In this document: positions 7,724-18,320 of the stretch, one piece after another
Numbering within the stretch: the stretch's first letter is position 1
Layout of the letters: each line of letters starts with the position of its first letter
Assembly (NCBI GenBank): GCA_021775355.1
Contig: JAJFHZ010000006.1
Span: 186,001-250,000 of the forward strand
DNA length: 64,000 nucleotides
DNA from: Amylibacter sp.
Lineage (GTDB): Bacteria; Pseudomonadota; Alphaproteobacteria; Rhodobacterales; Rhodobacteraceae
Reading direction: 5' to 3'
Translations under genes and position numbers: made by a program
The notes under the pieces: generated by a model
Databases searched by the model: none
Told to the model about the DNA's origin: nothing
Seen by the model: the letters and a program-made list of their open reading frames with translations, nothing else

Positions 7724-8245
7724 ATGTCAGAACCACAAAAAGAAAACCGCCGCATTGTTTCCTCGCGCCACTTAGCCGAAGGTGAGCGGTGGGAAGCATC
7801 AGAAGTCGAATATGGTATGATCATTGCATATAACGCTTTCAGCCGCTGGATGACACGGTGCATGTCAGCGGCTGGCAACACCGATCTGACTGCGCTTGAA
7901 ATACTGGTTTTGCATAACATCAACCACCGCGGGCGCGATAAACGGTTGTCAGATATTTCGTTTTTGCTGAATATAGAAGACACCCACACCGTCAATTACG
8001 CATTACGAAAATTGATGAAGATGGAACTTTTGATCTCAAACAAGCGCGGTAAGGAAGTGTTTTATAAACCGTCCCAAAGCGGCGAAGAGCTATGTGAAAA
8101 ATACCGTATTGTGCGCGAGCAGTGTTTGCTGGCCGGACTAGATAAAATGGGCATGTCCGGCGAAGATATGCGCAAGCTCGGTACCAATTTGCGTGCCCTG
8201 TCGGGGCAATATGACCAGGCCAGCCGCGCAGCATCATCCCTGTAA
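7724..8245 (+). CDS. MarR-like winged-helix transcriptional regulator
   Basis: The 173-residue protein has a MarR-type winged helix in its middle (about 40-125). It includes LTALEILVLHNINHRG, then DISFLLNIEDTHTVNYALRK as the recognition helix and LISNKRGKEVFYKPSQSG as the wing. The ATG at 7724 is preferred over an upstream GTG because AAAGGAA precedes it at proper spacing. It is convergent with the TRAP operon at 8247-11096 and is a candidate regulator of that operon and of the divergent oxoprolinase. This is inferred from position only. Confidence 0.85.
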   Translation: MSEPQKENRRIVSSRHLAEGERWEASEVEYGMIIAYNAFSRWMTRCMSAAGNTDLTALEILVLHNINHRGRDKRLSDISFLLNIEDTHTVNYALRKLMKMELLISNKRGKEVFYKPSQSGEELCEKYRIVREQCLLAGLDKMGMSGEDMRKLGTNLRALSGQYDQASRAASSL

Positions 8246-8246
8246 G

Positions 8247-9548
8247 CTATCCGTTCATGGCGTTTGGCAGAAAGGTTACGATCTGCGGGAATATCGTGAT
8301 CAACGCAACACCCAGTAAAAGCAACAGGAAGAATGGAAATGCGGCTTTTGCGATACGCAATATGTTGATACCGGTCAGGCCCTGAATAACAAACAGGTTA
8401 AAACCCACAGGCGGGGTGATTTGGCTCATCTCGACGACGATCACCAGATAGATACCGAACCACAAGGGGTCGATACCCACGGATGTAACCATCGGCATAA
8501 TGATCGAAGTGGTCAGAACCACGACAGATATGCCATCCAAGAAACAGCCCAAGACCACAAAGAACACAGTCAGTGCCGCCAACAGCGCATAAGGGGATAG
8601 CCCCATACCACCGATCCAAGTGGCTAGATTACGCGGCAAGCCGGTAAAACCCATTGAGATCGACAGGAATGCTGCCCCCACCAGAATAAACGCGATCATG
8701 CACGATGTACGCGTCGCTGACATCACCGCTTCCCAGAACAAAGCCTTACTAAAAGAACCGGATGCCCAGGCCAAAACACAGGCAAGAACAACACCAAGTG
8801 CGGCTGCATCCGTTGGGGATGCAAGACCGCCATAGATCGAGCCGATAACCCCACCTATCAGCAAAGCAACCGGGATCAGGTTACGTGATGCTCTGATTTT
8901 CTCCATAAGTGAGAATTTGGCATCAACTTTCGGGATCAATTCAGGATTCATGATCGCCCGCAGGCCGACATAACCGGCAAAAAGCGAAATCAGCATCGCA
9001 CCGGGCAAAACGCCCGCCATAAACAGACGTGCGATAGATTGCTCGGTTGCCACCCCATAAACGATCAAGATGATTGATGGTGGGATCAACAACCCCAACG
9101 TGGCAGAGCCCGCCAATGTCCCTATGATCAGACTTTCCGGGTAACCCCGCTCGGTCAATTCCGGCACCGACATCCGCCCGATAGTGGCGGCTGTGGCAGC
9201 AGACGAACCGGATACGGCTGCAAAGATGGCACAGCCCAAAACGTTCACATGCAACAAACGGCCGGGTGCACGCCCCAACCAAGGTGCTAACCCTGAGAAC
9301 ATATCCTGACTTAGCCGCGATCTCAGCAGGATTTCGCCCATCAGAATAAACAACGGCAAGGCGGTTAATGCCCACGAATGGCTGTGCCCCCAGAACGTGG
9401 TGGCCAAAACCAGACCGGCAGGTGCATTGGAAAATGCAACGATGGACACAAGGCCGACAAAGGCCAATGCAACCGCAACCCATACACCCATGGCCAAAAG
9501 GCCGATCAGCAGAAGAAGAAGCGTTAAAGCTATAAATGGATCAGACAT
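8247..9548 (-). CDS. TRAP transporter large permease (DctM family)
   Basis: The 433-residue protein has about twelve to thirteen membrane segments and family motifs. These include VSGSSAATAATIGRMSVPEL, then GSATLGLLIPPSIILIVYGV and a C-terminal ITPPVGFNLFVIQGLTG. It is the large sodium-dependent channel subunit of a tripartite TRAP importer. It follows the small permease gene with only 1 bp between them and ends 1 bp from the convergent MarR-like gene. The substrate probably matches that of the receptor DctP in the same operon. Confidence 0.94.
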   Translation of the reverse strand: MSDPFIALTLLLLLIGLLAMGVWVAVALAFVGLVSIVAFSNAPAGLVLATTFWGHSHSWALTALPLFILMGEILLRSRLSQDMFSGLAPWLGRAPGRLLHVNVLGCAIFAAVSGSSAATAATIGRMSVPELTERGYPESLIIGTLAGSATLGLLIPPSIILIVYGVATEQSIARLFMAGVLPGAMLISLFAGYVGLRAIMNPELIPKVDAKFSLMEKIRASRNLIPVALLIGGVIGSIYGGLASPTDAAALGVVLACVLAWASGSFSKALFWEAVMSATRTSCMIAFILVGAAFLSISMGFTGLPRNLATWIGGMGLSPYALLAALTVFFVVLGCFLDGISVVVLTTSIIMPMVTSVGIDPLWFGIYLVIVVEMSQITPPVGFNLFVIQGLTGINILRIAKAAFPFFLLLLLGVALITIFPQIVTFLPNAMNG

Positions 9549-9549
9549 A

Positions 9550-10074
9550 TCAAACCTCGTCCGGTGTAGATAAAACTGGTTGTTTCGTGCGGATCAGATC
9601 AAACAATGTGTCGACCAGAGATATCCATAGAATGGTCAGACCCAAGCCAACAACACTTTGCGGATAAACCAATGGAATCGGAATAATACCCGGTGACGTA
9701 TCATTGTAATGATAGCTTTCCATAATCATCTCGATCATGAACCAAAGCGCATAGCCAATCACCGAAATCGATAATATCAAAACGATGAACTCCAGTACCA
9801 CCTGCATTTTAGTCGGCAATTGCTGGGTCACAAGATTCACCCGGATATGCCCGCCTTCACGCAACGTGTGTGCCAATGCCAAAAAGGATGCACCCGCCAG
9901 CATAAAGCCGGAAAAATCCGCATAAGACGGTATGGTTGACGGCAAGATGGGCCCGAACATACGTGTGGCGCCATTCAGTAGTATCTGGACGCTTACGAGC
10001 AGGCATATCGCGATGATAAGGCACCCCGCAACCAAGCCTGATAACCAGTATATTCTATCTAAAATATTTCGCAT
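9550..10074 (-). CDS. TRAP transporter small permease (DctQ family)
   Basis: This 174-residue protein with four hydrophobic segments is the usual size for DctQ. It has the characteristic FSGFMLAGASFLALAHTLRE, then GGHIRVNLV segment around residues 55-85. GGGGG precedes the ATG. It lies between the receptor and the large permease in the order P-Q-M. Confidence 0.9.
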   Translation of the reverse strand: MRNILDRIYWLSGLVAGCLIIAICLLVSVQILLNGATRMFGPILPSTIPSYADFSGFMLAGASFLALAHTLREGGHIRVNLVTQQLPTKMQVVLEFIVLILSISVIGYALWFMIEMIMESYHYNDTSPGIIPIPLVYPQSVVGLGLTILWISLVDTLFDLIRTKQPVLSTPDEV

Positions 10075-10100
10075 GGAACCCCCCTACAATAATATGAAAA

Positions 10101-10124
10101 TGGCCCCCCGGATACGGGAGGCCA
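10101..10124 (-). terminator. Stem-loop between TRAP receptor and small permease genes
   Basis: TGGCC-C-CCCG, loop GATA, CGGG-A-GGCCA forms a stem with one internal mismatch, followed on the minus strand by TTTTC. It lies just after the dctP stop and probably acts as a partial terminator or 3'-end stabiliser, giving more receptor than permease. Confidence 0.6.
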
Positions 10125-10136
10125 CATTGTTTTGGT

Positions 10137-11096
10137 TTAGTTTTGGTAAGTGCTCAGAATTGATTTCGCAGCATCAGAAGCTTTTGCAGTCCATGTTTCC
10201 AGCATTGTCGCACCAATGCCTTCAAGGCCGGACTTCAATGCATCACTTGGATCATAGACCACCATGCCATTGTCAGCCATTACAGCGGTTTTGACTTTTG
10301 CCTCTTCAGCAGACATTTCCCAACCACGGGTTTCAGCTTTTGCGGCGGCATCCATTACAGCTGCCTGTGTTTCGGCAGACAGCTTGTCGAATACGCGCTT
10401 GTTAACAACAACGATGTTCTTTGGAACCCAAGCGTTGATCGGGCTGTAGTGGCTTAGGAAATCCCATGCAGAAGAGTTGGCACCAGTTGAAGGTGACGTA
10501 ATCATCGCCGCAACCTGACCAGTTGAAAATGCTTGCGCAATGTCAGCTGCCTCGATTTGTACCGGTGCCGCCCCTGCCAATGTAGCAAGCTCTTCCAAGG
10601 CCGCGTTATAGGCCCGGAAACGCAGACCAGCTAGCTGATCAACTGTTGCAATTTCGCTTTTGGTATAAAGCCCTTGTGCAGGCCATGGCACGGAGAACAA
10701 TGGCATCAGACCCTGTTCCGCAAGCAATTCAGTGATCACTGGTTTTTGTGCAGCCCATAATTTAGTGGCATCATCATAAGATGTCGCCACAAATGGTTGG
10801 CTGTCGATACCGTAAGCTGCATCCTCGTTAGACAGGCGTGATAGGAAAAATTCGCCGATCGGCACCTGACGCGAGCGAATCGCGTTCTTGATTTCGGAAT
10901 GCGGGAACAGCGAACCAGCAGAGTGAACTGTAATATCCAAATCTCCGTTTGTCGCCGCGCGCACTTCATCGGCGAACTGGCTTATGTTTTGTGTGTGGAA
11001 CGTGCTATCGCCATACGGCGTTGGCATATCCCACTTCTCGGCCATGACAGGTGAAGCAATCGCCATCATTGCCACAAAGGCTATTGTATATTTCAT
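10137..11096 (-). CDS. TRAP transporter solute-binding protein (DctP family)
   Basis: The 319-residue protein has a clear signal peptide (MKYTIAFVAMMAIASPVMA). DctP landmarks follow, including GLRFRAYN at the arginine that pairs with substrate carboxylates. The ATG at 11096 has GGGAGAT in front of it, so the start five codons further upstream is not used here. It heads the dctPQM operon and is divergent from a fused 5-oxoprolinase, suggesting pyroglutamate or a hydantoin-like acid as substrate. That link is inferred from context. Confidence 0.9.
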   Translation of the reverse strand: MKYTIAFVAMMAIASPVMAEKWDMPTPYGDSTFHTQNISQFADEVRAATNGDLDITVHSAGSLFPHSEIKNAIRSRQVPIGEFFLSRLSNEDAAYGIDSQPFVATSYDDATKLWAAQKPVITELLAEQGLMPLFSVPWPAQGLYTKSEIATVDQLAGLRFRAYNAALEELATLAGAAPVQIEAADIAQAFSTGQVAAMITSPSTGANSSAWDFLSHYSPINAWVPKNIVVVNKRVFDKLSAETQAAVMDAAAKAETRGWEMSAEEAKVKTAVMADNGMVVYDPSDALKSGLEGIGATMLETWTAKASDAAKSILSTYQN

Positions 11097-11146
11097 AAAA
11101 TTATCTCCCAATTGGTGTCGTCGGCACTAACGCCGAATCTATTTGC

Positions 11147-11183
11147 TTTACATAACGTTTACATTTTGTCATCGTTATGTAAA
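11147..11183. promoter_or_regulatory. Perfect 11-bp inverted repeat, putative shared operator of dctP and oxoprolinase gene
   Basis: TTTACATAACG at 11147-11157 and CGTTATGTAAA at 11173-11183 form a perfect dyad with a 15-bp spacer. They lie in the 120-bp divergent region, 51 bp from the dctP start and 34 bp from the oxoprolinase start. Size and position suit a dimeric regulator acting on both operons. Confidence 0.6.
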
Positions 11184-11216
11184 TAAATCAAGATTAATAT
11201 AGAATCGGAGTTTGAA

Positions 11217-14200
11217 ATGGGCGGCGATCACACTGGTAAATGGCAATTTTGGGTCGACCGTGGCGGCACCTTTACCGATATTGTCGGGCGAAAACCGAAT
11301 GGTGCATTGGTTTCGCATAAACTGTTATCGGAAAACCCCGAACGTTACGTGGACGCAGCCGTACAAGGTATCCGTGATCTTTTGGGTATGGGCACAGAAG
11401 ACCCCTTTAAGCCCGGCCGGATTGCATCTGTCAAAATGGGCACAACCGTTGCCACCAACGCTTTACTGGAACGCGCGGGCGAACCTGTCGTTTTATTCAT
11501 CACCAAGGGCTTCAGGGATATGTTACGCATCGGTTATCAAAACCGCCCGAAGTTGTTCGATCTGGAAATTAAACTGCCAGAGCTGCTGTATTCAGAGGCT
11601 CATGAAGTGTCCGAACGTCTTGATGCATCGGGTACGGTTTTGGAACCTCTTGATGAAGTAACCGTAACTGCTGATCTGCTATCTGCATATAATGCAGGCT
11701 ACCGCAGTATTGCTATCGCATTACTGCACGCTTACCGGAATGCTGAACACGAAGCCCGCGTGGCCGACATCGCCCGCGACATTGGTTTCACCCAAATCTC
11801 AACCAGTCATGAAACATCACGCTTGATCAAAATTGTCGGACGTGGCGATACAACAGTTGTTGACGCTTATTTGTCGCCGATTTTACGTAAATACGTGGAT
11901 CAGATCTCATCCGCTTTGGATGTTGAAAATGGCGGTTGTGAGCGGTTGTTCTTTATGAAATCCGATGGTGGATTAACCGAAGCCAATATTTTCCAAGGCA
12001 AAGATTCCATCCTGTCAGGCCCTGCAGGCGGGGTTGTCGGCATGGTTGCCACTGCAGCAGAAGCGGGGTTCGATAAGATCATCGGCTTTGACATGGGTGG
12101 TACATCCACCGATGTCTGCCATTATGCCGGTACATTGGAACGTTCGTTTGAAACCGAGGTTGCGGGTGTGCGTATGCGCGCGCCCATGATGGACATTCAC
12201 ACGGTTGCTGCAGGTGGCGGTTCCATTTTGACCTTTCAGGATGGCCGTTATCAAGTCGGCCCCGAAAGTGCCGGCGCCAATCCCGGCCCTGCTTGTTATC
12301 GTCGTGGCGGGCCACTGACAGTGACAGATTGCAACGTGGTGATGGGGTGCTTAAATCCCGACCATTTTCCCAAAGTTTTCGGTGCAGGTGGTGATCAACC
12401 GCTGGACGCGGATGTGGTACGTGAAAAATTCACTGCCCTTGCGGCCCGAATCGCGAAAGAAACCGATATGCCGCAGCTGTCACCCGAAGAAACCGCAGAG
12501 GGTTTTTTGCAGATCGCTGTGGGCAACATGGCCCGCGCAGTAAAAAAAATCAGCGTTGAACGCGGCCATGACGTTACTGAGTATACGCTTGTATCATTTG
12601 GCGGCGCAGGCGGTCAGCATGCTTGTCGCGTGGCCGATGCTTTGGGCATGAAACGCGTGTTCATCCACCCGTTCGCCGGCGTTTTATCCGCCCTTGGCAT
12701 GGGTCTGGCGGATGTGCGGGCCCTGCGTGAAGAACAGTCCGATCTAACACTTTCACAACTGAAACTGGCCCAACCCCGCCTTGATGCGCTTCGTGATGAC
12801 GCAGTAAACGAAATCCTGCAACAAGGTGTTCCTGCAACAGATGTCAGTGCCACGGCCACGGTTCATGTACGCTACGACGGCTCGCATCAGGCACTACAGG
12901 TGCCCTTTGGCAATGCCGACGAAATCAAGTCGGCATTTGAAGCGGCTCATCATGCGCGTTTTGGTTTCACCGCGACCAACCGCGCAATTAAAATCGATAT
13001 GCTGGCGGTTGAAGTCGTGGGTGAAATGGCTGACAAAGCTGCAGCATCTGTGGCCCTTGCAACCGATGCAAAACCCACCTCTGTTCCCTTGTTCTCGGAT
13101 GGAAAGATTCAGCAATCACCCCTGATCCATCGCGATGCAATCCCCAAAGGCATGACTATAGAAGGCCCTGCCATTGTGACCGAACCGACAGGTACCAACT
13201 TGATACAAGATGGCTGGGGTGCGGTGCGCGATCATTTGGGGAATCTGATCGTCACACGCATAAAAGAACGCAAATCCGAACATGCACTTGGCACAAATGC
13301 TGATCCGGTTATGCTGGAGATATTCAATAATCTGTTCATGTCCATTGCCGAACAAATGGGCACCACATTAGCTCATACCGCTTATTCGGTGAACATCCGC
13401 GAACGGCTGGATTTTTCTTGTGCCCTGTTTGACGCTACAGGTGATCTGGTGGCCAATGCACCGCACGTGCCGGTTCATCTGGGGTCTATGGGCGAAAGCA
13501 TTCGCACCATTATCCGCTTGAATGAAGACCGGATGAAACCGGGCGATAGTTATATGCTGAACGCACCGTTCAATGGTGGCACCCACCTGCCCGATGTCAC
13601 GGTGATCACACCCGTTTTTGATAAGGCCGGCAATGAAATCCTGTTTTACGTCGGCTCACGCGGGCATCATGCCGACATCGGCGGACGCACACCGGGGTCT
13701 GCCCCGCCAGACAGTACCCATATCGAAGAAGAAGGTGTTGTGATCGACAATTTTAAAATGGTCGAAAACGGTGAACTGCGACTAGATGCAATCCGTGAAG
13801 TTTTATCATCAGGCCGTTATCCATGCCGCAATATCGACCAGAACATCGCCGATTTGGAAGCACAAGTCGCGGCCAATGCCACGGGTATAAAGGAAGTTCA
13901 CCGAATGATCGACAATTTCGGCAAGAACACCGTGTTGGCCTATATGCGCCATGTGCAGGCCAATGCCGAAGCTTCGGTGCGTCGGGTTATCGGGCAGTTG
14001 ACCGATGGTCACTTCATCTACCCGTTCGACCATGATGCGCAGCTTGAGGTGAAAATCACCGTCGATCGGGAAAACGGTCAGGCTGTTGTAGATTTCACGG
14101 GCACATCCGACCAACATTTCGGCAATTACAACGCGCCTTTGTCAATTTGCCACGCCGTTGTCTTATATGTCTTTCGCACGCTTGTGGGGCAAGACATCCC

Positions 14201-14828
14201 AATGAACGAAGGTTGTCTGAAACCGATTGAAATTATCGCGCCGGAGGGTTCAATGATCAATCCACGTTATCCTGCTGCGGTGATTTCGGGCAATACAGAA
14301 GTCAGTCAGGCCATTGCGGATTGTCTTTATGGTGCATTGAAAACCATGGCCGGCAGTCAGGGTACAATGAACAATTTCGTTTGGGGCAATGAAGACTTCC
14401 AGAACTACGAAACCATTGCAGGCGGCACAGGTGCAGGCCCCGGTTTCAACGGGGCGGACGCGGTGCATTCACATATGACCAATACATTGATGACTGACCC
14501 GGAAGTACTGGAAACGCGGTTTCCGGTACGGGTGGAAGAATTTTCCATCCGTCAGGGATCAGGTGGTGCCGGCCAATGGTCCGGCGGCAACGGTTTAATA
14601 CGGCGCATACGCTTTTTGGAAGATGTAACCGTAACCACGCTAAGTTCGCACCGAATAACCCAAGCTTTCGGTGTCGATGGCGGGAAACCCGGAAAAATCG
14701 GGAAAAACAGTGTGATCAGGGCTGACGGGATTGTCGAGAAATTGCAAGGTAACGACAGCGCACAAATCGGAAAAGGCGATATTTTCCAGATGAAAACACC
14801 GGGCGGTGGCGGTTGGGGGAAGCCCTGA
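11217..14828 (+). CDS. 5-oxoprolinase / hydantoinase, fused HyuA-HyuB type
   Basis: The 1203-residue protein is the full-length fusion. A HyuA ATPase half (about 1-690) shows [27 protein letters not shown] and [17 protein letters not shown] HyuB half (about 700-1200) shows [21 protein letters not shown], then [14 protein letters not shown] and a glycine-rich C-terminus. Such enzymes hydrolyse 5-oxoproline to glutamate with ATP, or related lactams and hydantoins. GGAG precedes the ATG. It is divergent from dctPQM across a shared palindrome and next to a dipeptide operon, consistent with use of pyroglutamyl compounds. The exact substrate is unproven. Confidence 0.92.
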   Translation: MGGDHTGKWQFWVDRGGTFTDIVGRKPNGALVSHKLLSENPERYVDAAVQGIRDLLGMGTEDPFKPGRIASVKMGTTVATNALLERAGEPVVLFITKGFRDMLRIGYQNRPKLFDLEIKLPELLYSEAHEVSERLDASGTVLEPLDEVTVTADLLSAYNAGYRSIAIALLHAYRNAEHEARVADIARDIGFTQISTSHETSRLIKIVGRGDTTVVDAYLSPILRKYVDQISSALDVENGGCERLFFMKSDGGLTEANIFQGKDSILSGPAGGVVGMVATAAEAGFDKIIGFDMGGTSTDVCHYAGTLERSFETEVAGVRMRAPMMDIHTVAAGGGSILTFQDGRYQVGPESAGANPGPACYRRGGPLTVTDCNVVMGCLNPDHFPKVFGAGGDQPLDADVVREKFTALAARIAKETDMPQLSPEETAEGFLQIAVGNMARAVKKISVERGHDVTEYTLVSFGGAGGQHACRVADALGMKRVFIHPFAGVLSALGMGLADVRALREEQSDLTLSQLKLAQPRLDALRDDAVNEILQQGVPATDVSATATVHVRYDGSHQALQVPFGNADEIKSAFEAAHHARFGFTATNRAIKIDMLAVEVVGEMADKAAASVALATDAKPTSVPLFSDGKIQQSPLIHRDAIPKGMTIEGPAIVTEPTGTNLIQDGWGAVRDHLGNLIVTRIKERKSEHALGTNADPVMLEIFNNLFMSIAEQMGTTLAHTAYSVNIRERLDFSCALFDATGDLVANAPHVPVHLGSMGESIRTIIRLNEDRMKPGDSYMLNAPFNGGTHLPDVTVITPVFDKAGNEILFYVGSRGHHADIGGRTPGSAPPDSTHIEEEGVVIDNFKMVENGELRLDAIREVLSSGRYPCRNIDQNIADLEAQVAANATGIKEVHRMIDNFGKNTVLAYMRHVQANAEASVRRVIGQLTDGHFIYPFDHDAQLEVKITVDRENGQAVVDFTGTSDQHFGNYNAPLSICHAVVLYVFRTLVGQDIPMNEGCLKPIEIIAPEGSMINPRYPAAVISGNTEVSQAIADCLYGALKTMAGSQGTMNNFVWGNEDFQNYETIAGGTGAGPGFNGADAVHSHMTNTLMTDPEVLETRFPVRVEEFSIRQGSGGAGQWSGGNGLIRRIRFLEDVTVTTLSSHRITQAFGVDGGKPGKIGKNSVIRADGIVEKLQGNDSAQIGKGDIFQMKTPGGGGWGKP

Positions 14829-14849
14829 CGACCTATGCGGTTAAATGCG

Positions 14850-15803
14850 TCAAGGTTTCAAATCATCCCGCGCCACTTGCTGCCCCTGACCGAACATATC
14901 AATAGCTGTGACAATCCTTGAAAAACTGTCACGGGCGCGATCAACCGAATGACGCGCCCGAAGGTAGCCGTGTACCAAACCCAATTCGTTAACCCAAACT
15001 GCCTGCCCGCCTGCATTTCGAAGGGCGGCACAATAGTCTTCGCCGTCATCACATAACGGATCACATTCAGCCGAAAACGCAACAGTTGGCGGCAGCCCCG
15101 AAAAATCACTGTCCGATAAGGGGGCGTATGTTGCATCTTTTGAAACATCCGCACCTTGTGTTCTGATATCCGCATAAAAATCCATGTCGGCACGGGTCAA
15201 CATGGGCGCATTGGCATGAACCGCATATGACCCGCAGTCCTTGTTTTCAGCCAGTGTTGGATAAATCAGCACCATACCCGCAACCCGGTTATCCGTTCTG
15301 CGGGCTGAATGGGCCACAGCCGCCGCAAGATTACCACCTGCACTGTCCCCAACAAGAACCAATGGTAGCTTGTATTTACCTGCAGCCCACTGAAATGCTG
15401 TCAGACAATCGTCATATGCCGCAGGATGCAGGTGTTCGGGGGCCATCCGGTAATCGACCGATACCACGCTAAATCCAGTACGATCACAAATCTCGGCACA
15501 GACATCATCATGGCTTTCCAGCCCGCCAACGACAAAGCCACCGCCGTGAAAGTATAAAACAACGGCAGTCGCTGCGGCATCAACTTTTTGATAACAGCGC
15601 ACAGGTACACCATCCGCCAGATTGTCTTTTGCATGCACACCTTTGGGGTATTTGCACCGAAATGCGCGGCACAACTTGTCGTAAACCTCTCTTTGGCCTT
15701 CAACGCTTAGATTGATTGCGTCAGGAGGATAGTAACTTTCGGCTTTCCGTATGAAGCCCCAGGTTTGCGCATCTATCAATTTTGAATAATCCGCTTTTTG
15801 CAT
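14850..15803 (-). CDS. Alpha/beta hydrolase, hormone-sensitive-lipase-type esterase
   Basis: The 317-residue protein carries the HSL family oxyanion motif HGGG (in YFHGGGFVVGG, near residue 87) and the nucleophile elbow GDSAGG. The likely acid is D in AECDPLCDDGEDY and the catalytic His is in LVHGYLR. It is the last gene of the dipeptidase-Dpp operon, 5 bp after the last ATPase gene. It may hydrolyse an ester or amide of an imported peptide. No signal peptide is visible, so it is cytoplasmic. Confidence 0.88.
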   Translation of the reverse strand: MQKADYSKLIDAQTWGFIRKAESYYPPDAINLSVEGQREVYDKLCRAFRCKYPKGVHAKDNLADGVPVRCYQKVDAAATAVVLYFHGGGFVVGGLESHDDVCAEICDRTGFSVVSVDYRMAPEHLHPAAYDDCLTAFQWAAGKYKLPLVLVGDSAGGNLAAAVAHSARRTDNRVAGMVLIYPTLAENKDCGSYAVHANAPMLTRADMDFYADIRTQGADVSKDATYAPLSDSDFSGLPPTVAFSAECDPLCDDGEDYCAALRNAGGQAVWVNELGLVHGYLRARHSVDRARDSFSRIVTAIDMFGQGQQVARDDLKP

Positions 15804-15808
15804 GATAT

Positions 15809-16549
15809 TTAAACCGAAGCCTCCAGCAAATGCTGCGAATAAGGATGCGTAGCCTTCATTGCACGCAAGGCCGCCACATCCATAATCTCGACAATTTCAC
15901 CATCCTTCATCACCGCCAACCGGTCACACATATGTCCCACCACGGACAAATCATGCGACACCATCAGATAAGTCAGCCCGTGTTCAATCCGCAAGTCCGC
16001 CAACAGGTTCAGGATTTCCGCCTGCACTGACACATCCAGCGCCGAGGTCGGTTCATCCAGCAACAAAATCTCCGGTTCAGGGGCCAAAGCCCGTGCAATC
16101 GCCACCCTCTGACGCTGCCCACCTGACAATTGGTGCGGATAACGAAAGCGAAACTTTGCGCCCAACCCCACATCATCAAGCAGTTTCACCACACGCGCGT
16201 CAATATCGCTAAAGCCGTGTAAATGCAGGGTTTCGCCCAACACCTGATCCACGGAATGGCGTGGGTGTAACGATGCATAGGGGTCTTGAAACACCATTTG
16301 CACCTTTTTGTAGAACGTCTTTTCACGGCGCCCCTTAATCACGTTGCCATCTACCGTAATATTACCGCTCCAGTCAGGGGCAAGCCCTGTGATCGCACGC
16401 AGGATCGTCGATTTTCCCGACCCGCTTTCGCCCACCAGACCAAAACTATCACCGCGTTTCACCGCGAACGTCGCCCCCTTGACCGCATCAACACGATCAC
16501 GACCATTACCGAACCAGACATTCAGGTTTTCAACGCTTATCATTGTCAT
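15809..16549 (-). CDS. Peptide-type ABC transporter ATP-binding protein (DppF/OppF-like, short form)
   Basis: The 246-residue protein has Walker [10 protein letters not shown], signature [15 protein letters not shown], Walker [13 protein letters not shown] and H-loop SHDLSV. The ATG at 16549 is chosen because it overlaps the preceding stop as ATGA. A start at 16582 would overlap the upstream gene by 37 bp. The protein ends at HPYSQHLLEASV, so it lacks the C-terminal Cys-rich oligopeptide-transporter tail found in many DppF proteins. Confidence 0.9.
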   Translation of the reverse strand: MTMISVENLNVWFGNGRDRVDAVKGATFAVKRGDSFGLVGESGSGKSTILRAITGLAPDWSGNITVDGNVIKGRREKTFYKKVQMVFQDPYASLHPRHSVDQVLGETLHLHGFSDIDARVVKLLDDVGLGAKFRFRYPHQLSGGQRQRVAIARALAPEPEILLLDEPTSALDVSVQAEILNLLADLRIEHGLTYLMVSHDLSVVGHMCDRLAVMKDGEIVEIMDVAALRAMKATHPYSQHLLEASV

Positions 16550-17400
16550 ATTCGGCCACTCACACTTGGGGCCTCTGACCATGCAGGATCGCGCTGCAAC
16601 ACCTCTAGGCGCGCACGCGGTTCATCCAGACGCGGCAAAGAATTCAACAATCCTTGGGTATAGGGGTGTTTTGCCTCACGCAGTTTATCCGCATCACACA
16701 CTTCCACAATGCGGCCAGCATACATAATCAACACGCGGTCACAAAAATCCGCAACCAAGTTCAGATCGTGGCTGATAAAGATCAACCCCATTCCGCGTTC
16801 CTTGACCAGATTATCCATAATATCCAGAACTTGACGTTGCACAGATACATCCAATGCCGAGGTCGGTTCATCCGCGATCAGAATTTCAGGATTCGGGATC
16901 AGCATCATCGCAATCATAATGCGCTGCCCCATGCCGCCCGACATTTCATGCGGATAGGCCCGCATAACCCGTTCGGGGGCGCGAATTGAAACCGCTTCCA
17001 GCATTTCAACAGCCTTGGCAAAAGCCGCTTTTTTGTTCACCGCATTATGCAGCATATAAGCTTCCATAATTTGCGCCCCGATAGTCATCACCGGGTTCAG
17101 TGAAAACTTCGGGTCCTGCATCACCATCGAAATTCGCTGCCCGCGCACCGCGCGCATATCACGCTCGGACTTTTGCATCAGGTCTTCGCCTTCCAGCGAA
17201 ATCTGATCGGCAGTCATAATCCCCGGTGGGCGGATCAGGCGTAAGATAGACCGCCCCGTCAATGATTTACCAGAACCGCTTTCGCCCACAATCCCCAGCC
17301 GCTCACGGCCCAGCGTGAACGACACGCCACGTACCGCGTCAAACACCCCGTGACGTGACGGAAATTTCACCCAAAGGTTTTCAACATCCAGCAGCGTCAT
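16546..17400 (-). CDS. Peptide-type ABC transporter ATP-binding protein (DppD/OppD-like, short form)
   Basis: The 284-residue ATPase has Walker [12 protein letters not shown], signature [15 protein letters not shown] and Walker [13 protein letters not shown]. The signature is LSGGx-like with a GMGQR variant. It overlaps its neighbours at both ends by ATGA junctions. After [16 protein letters not shown] only a short tail remains, without the four cysteines that bind a [4Fe-4S] cluster in longer DppD proteins. It powers the peptide importer together with the next ATPase. Confidence 0.9.
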   Translation of the reverse strand: MTLLDVENLWVKFPSRHGVFDAVRGVSFTLGRERLGIVGESGSGKSLTGRSILRLIRPPGIMTADQISLEGEDLMQKSERDMRAVRGQRISMVMQDPKFSLNPVMTIGAQIMEAYMLHNAVNKKAAFAKAVEMLEAVSIRAPERVMRAYPHEMSGGMGQRIMIAMMLIPNPEILIADEPTSALDVSVQRQVLDIMDNLVKERGMGLIFISHDLNLVADFCDRVLIMYAGRIVEVCDADKLREAKHPYTQGLLNSLPRLDEPRARLEVLQRDPAWSEAPSVSGRI

Positions 17401-18311
17401 GTTTCGGCATCCTTCGGATCAAGTACATCGCGCAGCCCGTCACCTAGCAAATTAAATGCCAATGACACGGTGAAAATAGCCAACCCCGGCACAGTGGCCA
17501 CCCACCAGCTGTCCAGAATAAACCGGCGTCCTTCGGAAATCATCGCCCCCCATTCAGGTGAAGGTGGCTGCGCGCCAAGGCCCAAAAACCCAAGACCAGC
17601 GGCGGCCAGAATAATACCCGCCATATCCAGTGTCACCCGCACGATCAGCGATGAAATACACAGGGGCCATATGTGTTTGGTGATAATCCGTAAAGGCCCC
17701 GCCCCTTGCAGCTGAATAGCACTTATATAATCTGATGACCGAATAGTAAGCGTCTCGGCACGGGCCATCCGCGCATAAGGCGGCCATGCGGTGAGCGAGA
17801 TCGCCAGCACCGCATTTTCAATGCCTGCACCAAGGGCTGCAACAAAAGCCAGTGCCAGAACCAAACGTGGAAAGGCCAGAAAAATATCCGTGATCCGCAT
17901 CAATATGGTATCTGTCCAGCCACCAACGTAACCTGCAACGGTCCCCACCAATAACCCCGTGACAGGGGCAATCAGGGCAACAAGTCCGACGATAAACAGG
18001 GTAATCCGCGAACCGTAAATCAAGCGACTTAAAATATCCCGCCCCAGACTGTCGGTTCCTAAAATATGCCCGTCCGCGTTCAGACCTTGCAAGCGATTTG
18101 CCAAAGTTTGTTCAAATGGATCATGCGGTGCCAACAACGGGGCTGCAATTGCGACAAAAATCAAAAAGATCAATATCCACAGCCCGATCATTGCCATGGT
18201 GTTTGATCGAAACGACAACCACCCCTGATAAGCCGCGGCATACCGCGCGTGCCTGCGCGATGTCGGCGTGTCGGTCAGCAACCACGCGCGTAAACTTTGT
18301 GTTTCGCTCAT
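17397..18311 (-). CDS. Peptide-type ABC transporter permease (DppC-like)
   Basis: The 304-residue membrane protein has a DppC-type N-terminus. It carries the landmark HILGTDSLGRDILSRLIYGS in the periplasmic loop and an EAA-like loop about 80 residues from the C-terminus. The ATG at 18311 follows AGAGG and is preferred over a TTG two codons upstream. It is coupled to dppB upstream (9-bp gap) and to the ATPase gene downstream by a 4-bp overlap. Confidence 0.92.
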   Translation of the reverse strand: MSETQSLRAWLLTDTPTSRRHARYAAAYQGWLSFRSNTMAMIGLWILIFLIFVAIAAPLLAPHDPFEQTLANRLQGLNADGHILGTDSLGRDILSRLIYGSRITLFIVGLVALIAPVTGLLVGTVAGYVGGWTDTILMRITDIFLAFPRLVLALAFVAALGAGIENAVLAISLTAWPPYARMARAETLTIRSSDYISAIQLQGAGPLRIITKHIWPLCISSLIVRVTLDMAGIILAAAGLGFLGLGAQPPSPEWGAMISEGRRFILDSWWVATVPGLAIFTVSLAFNLLGDGLRDVLDPKDAET

Positions 18312-18320
18312 ATCCAACCT

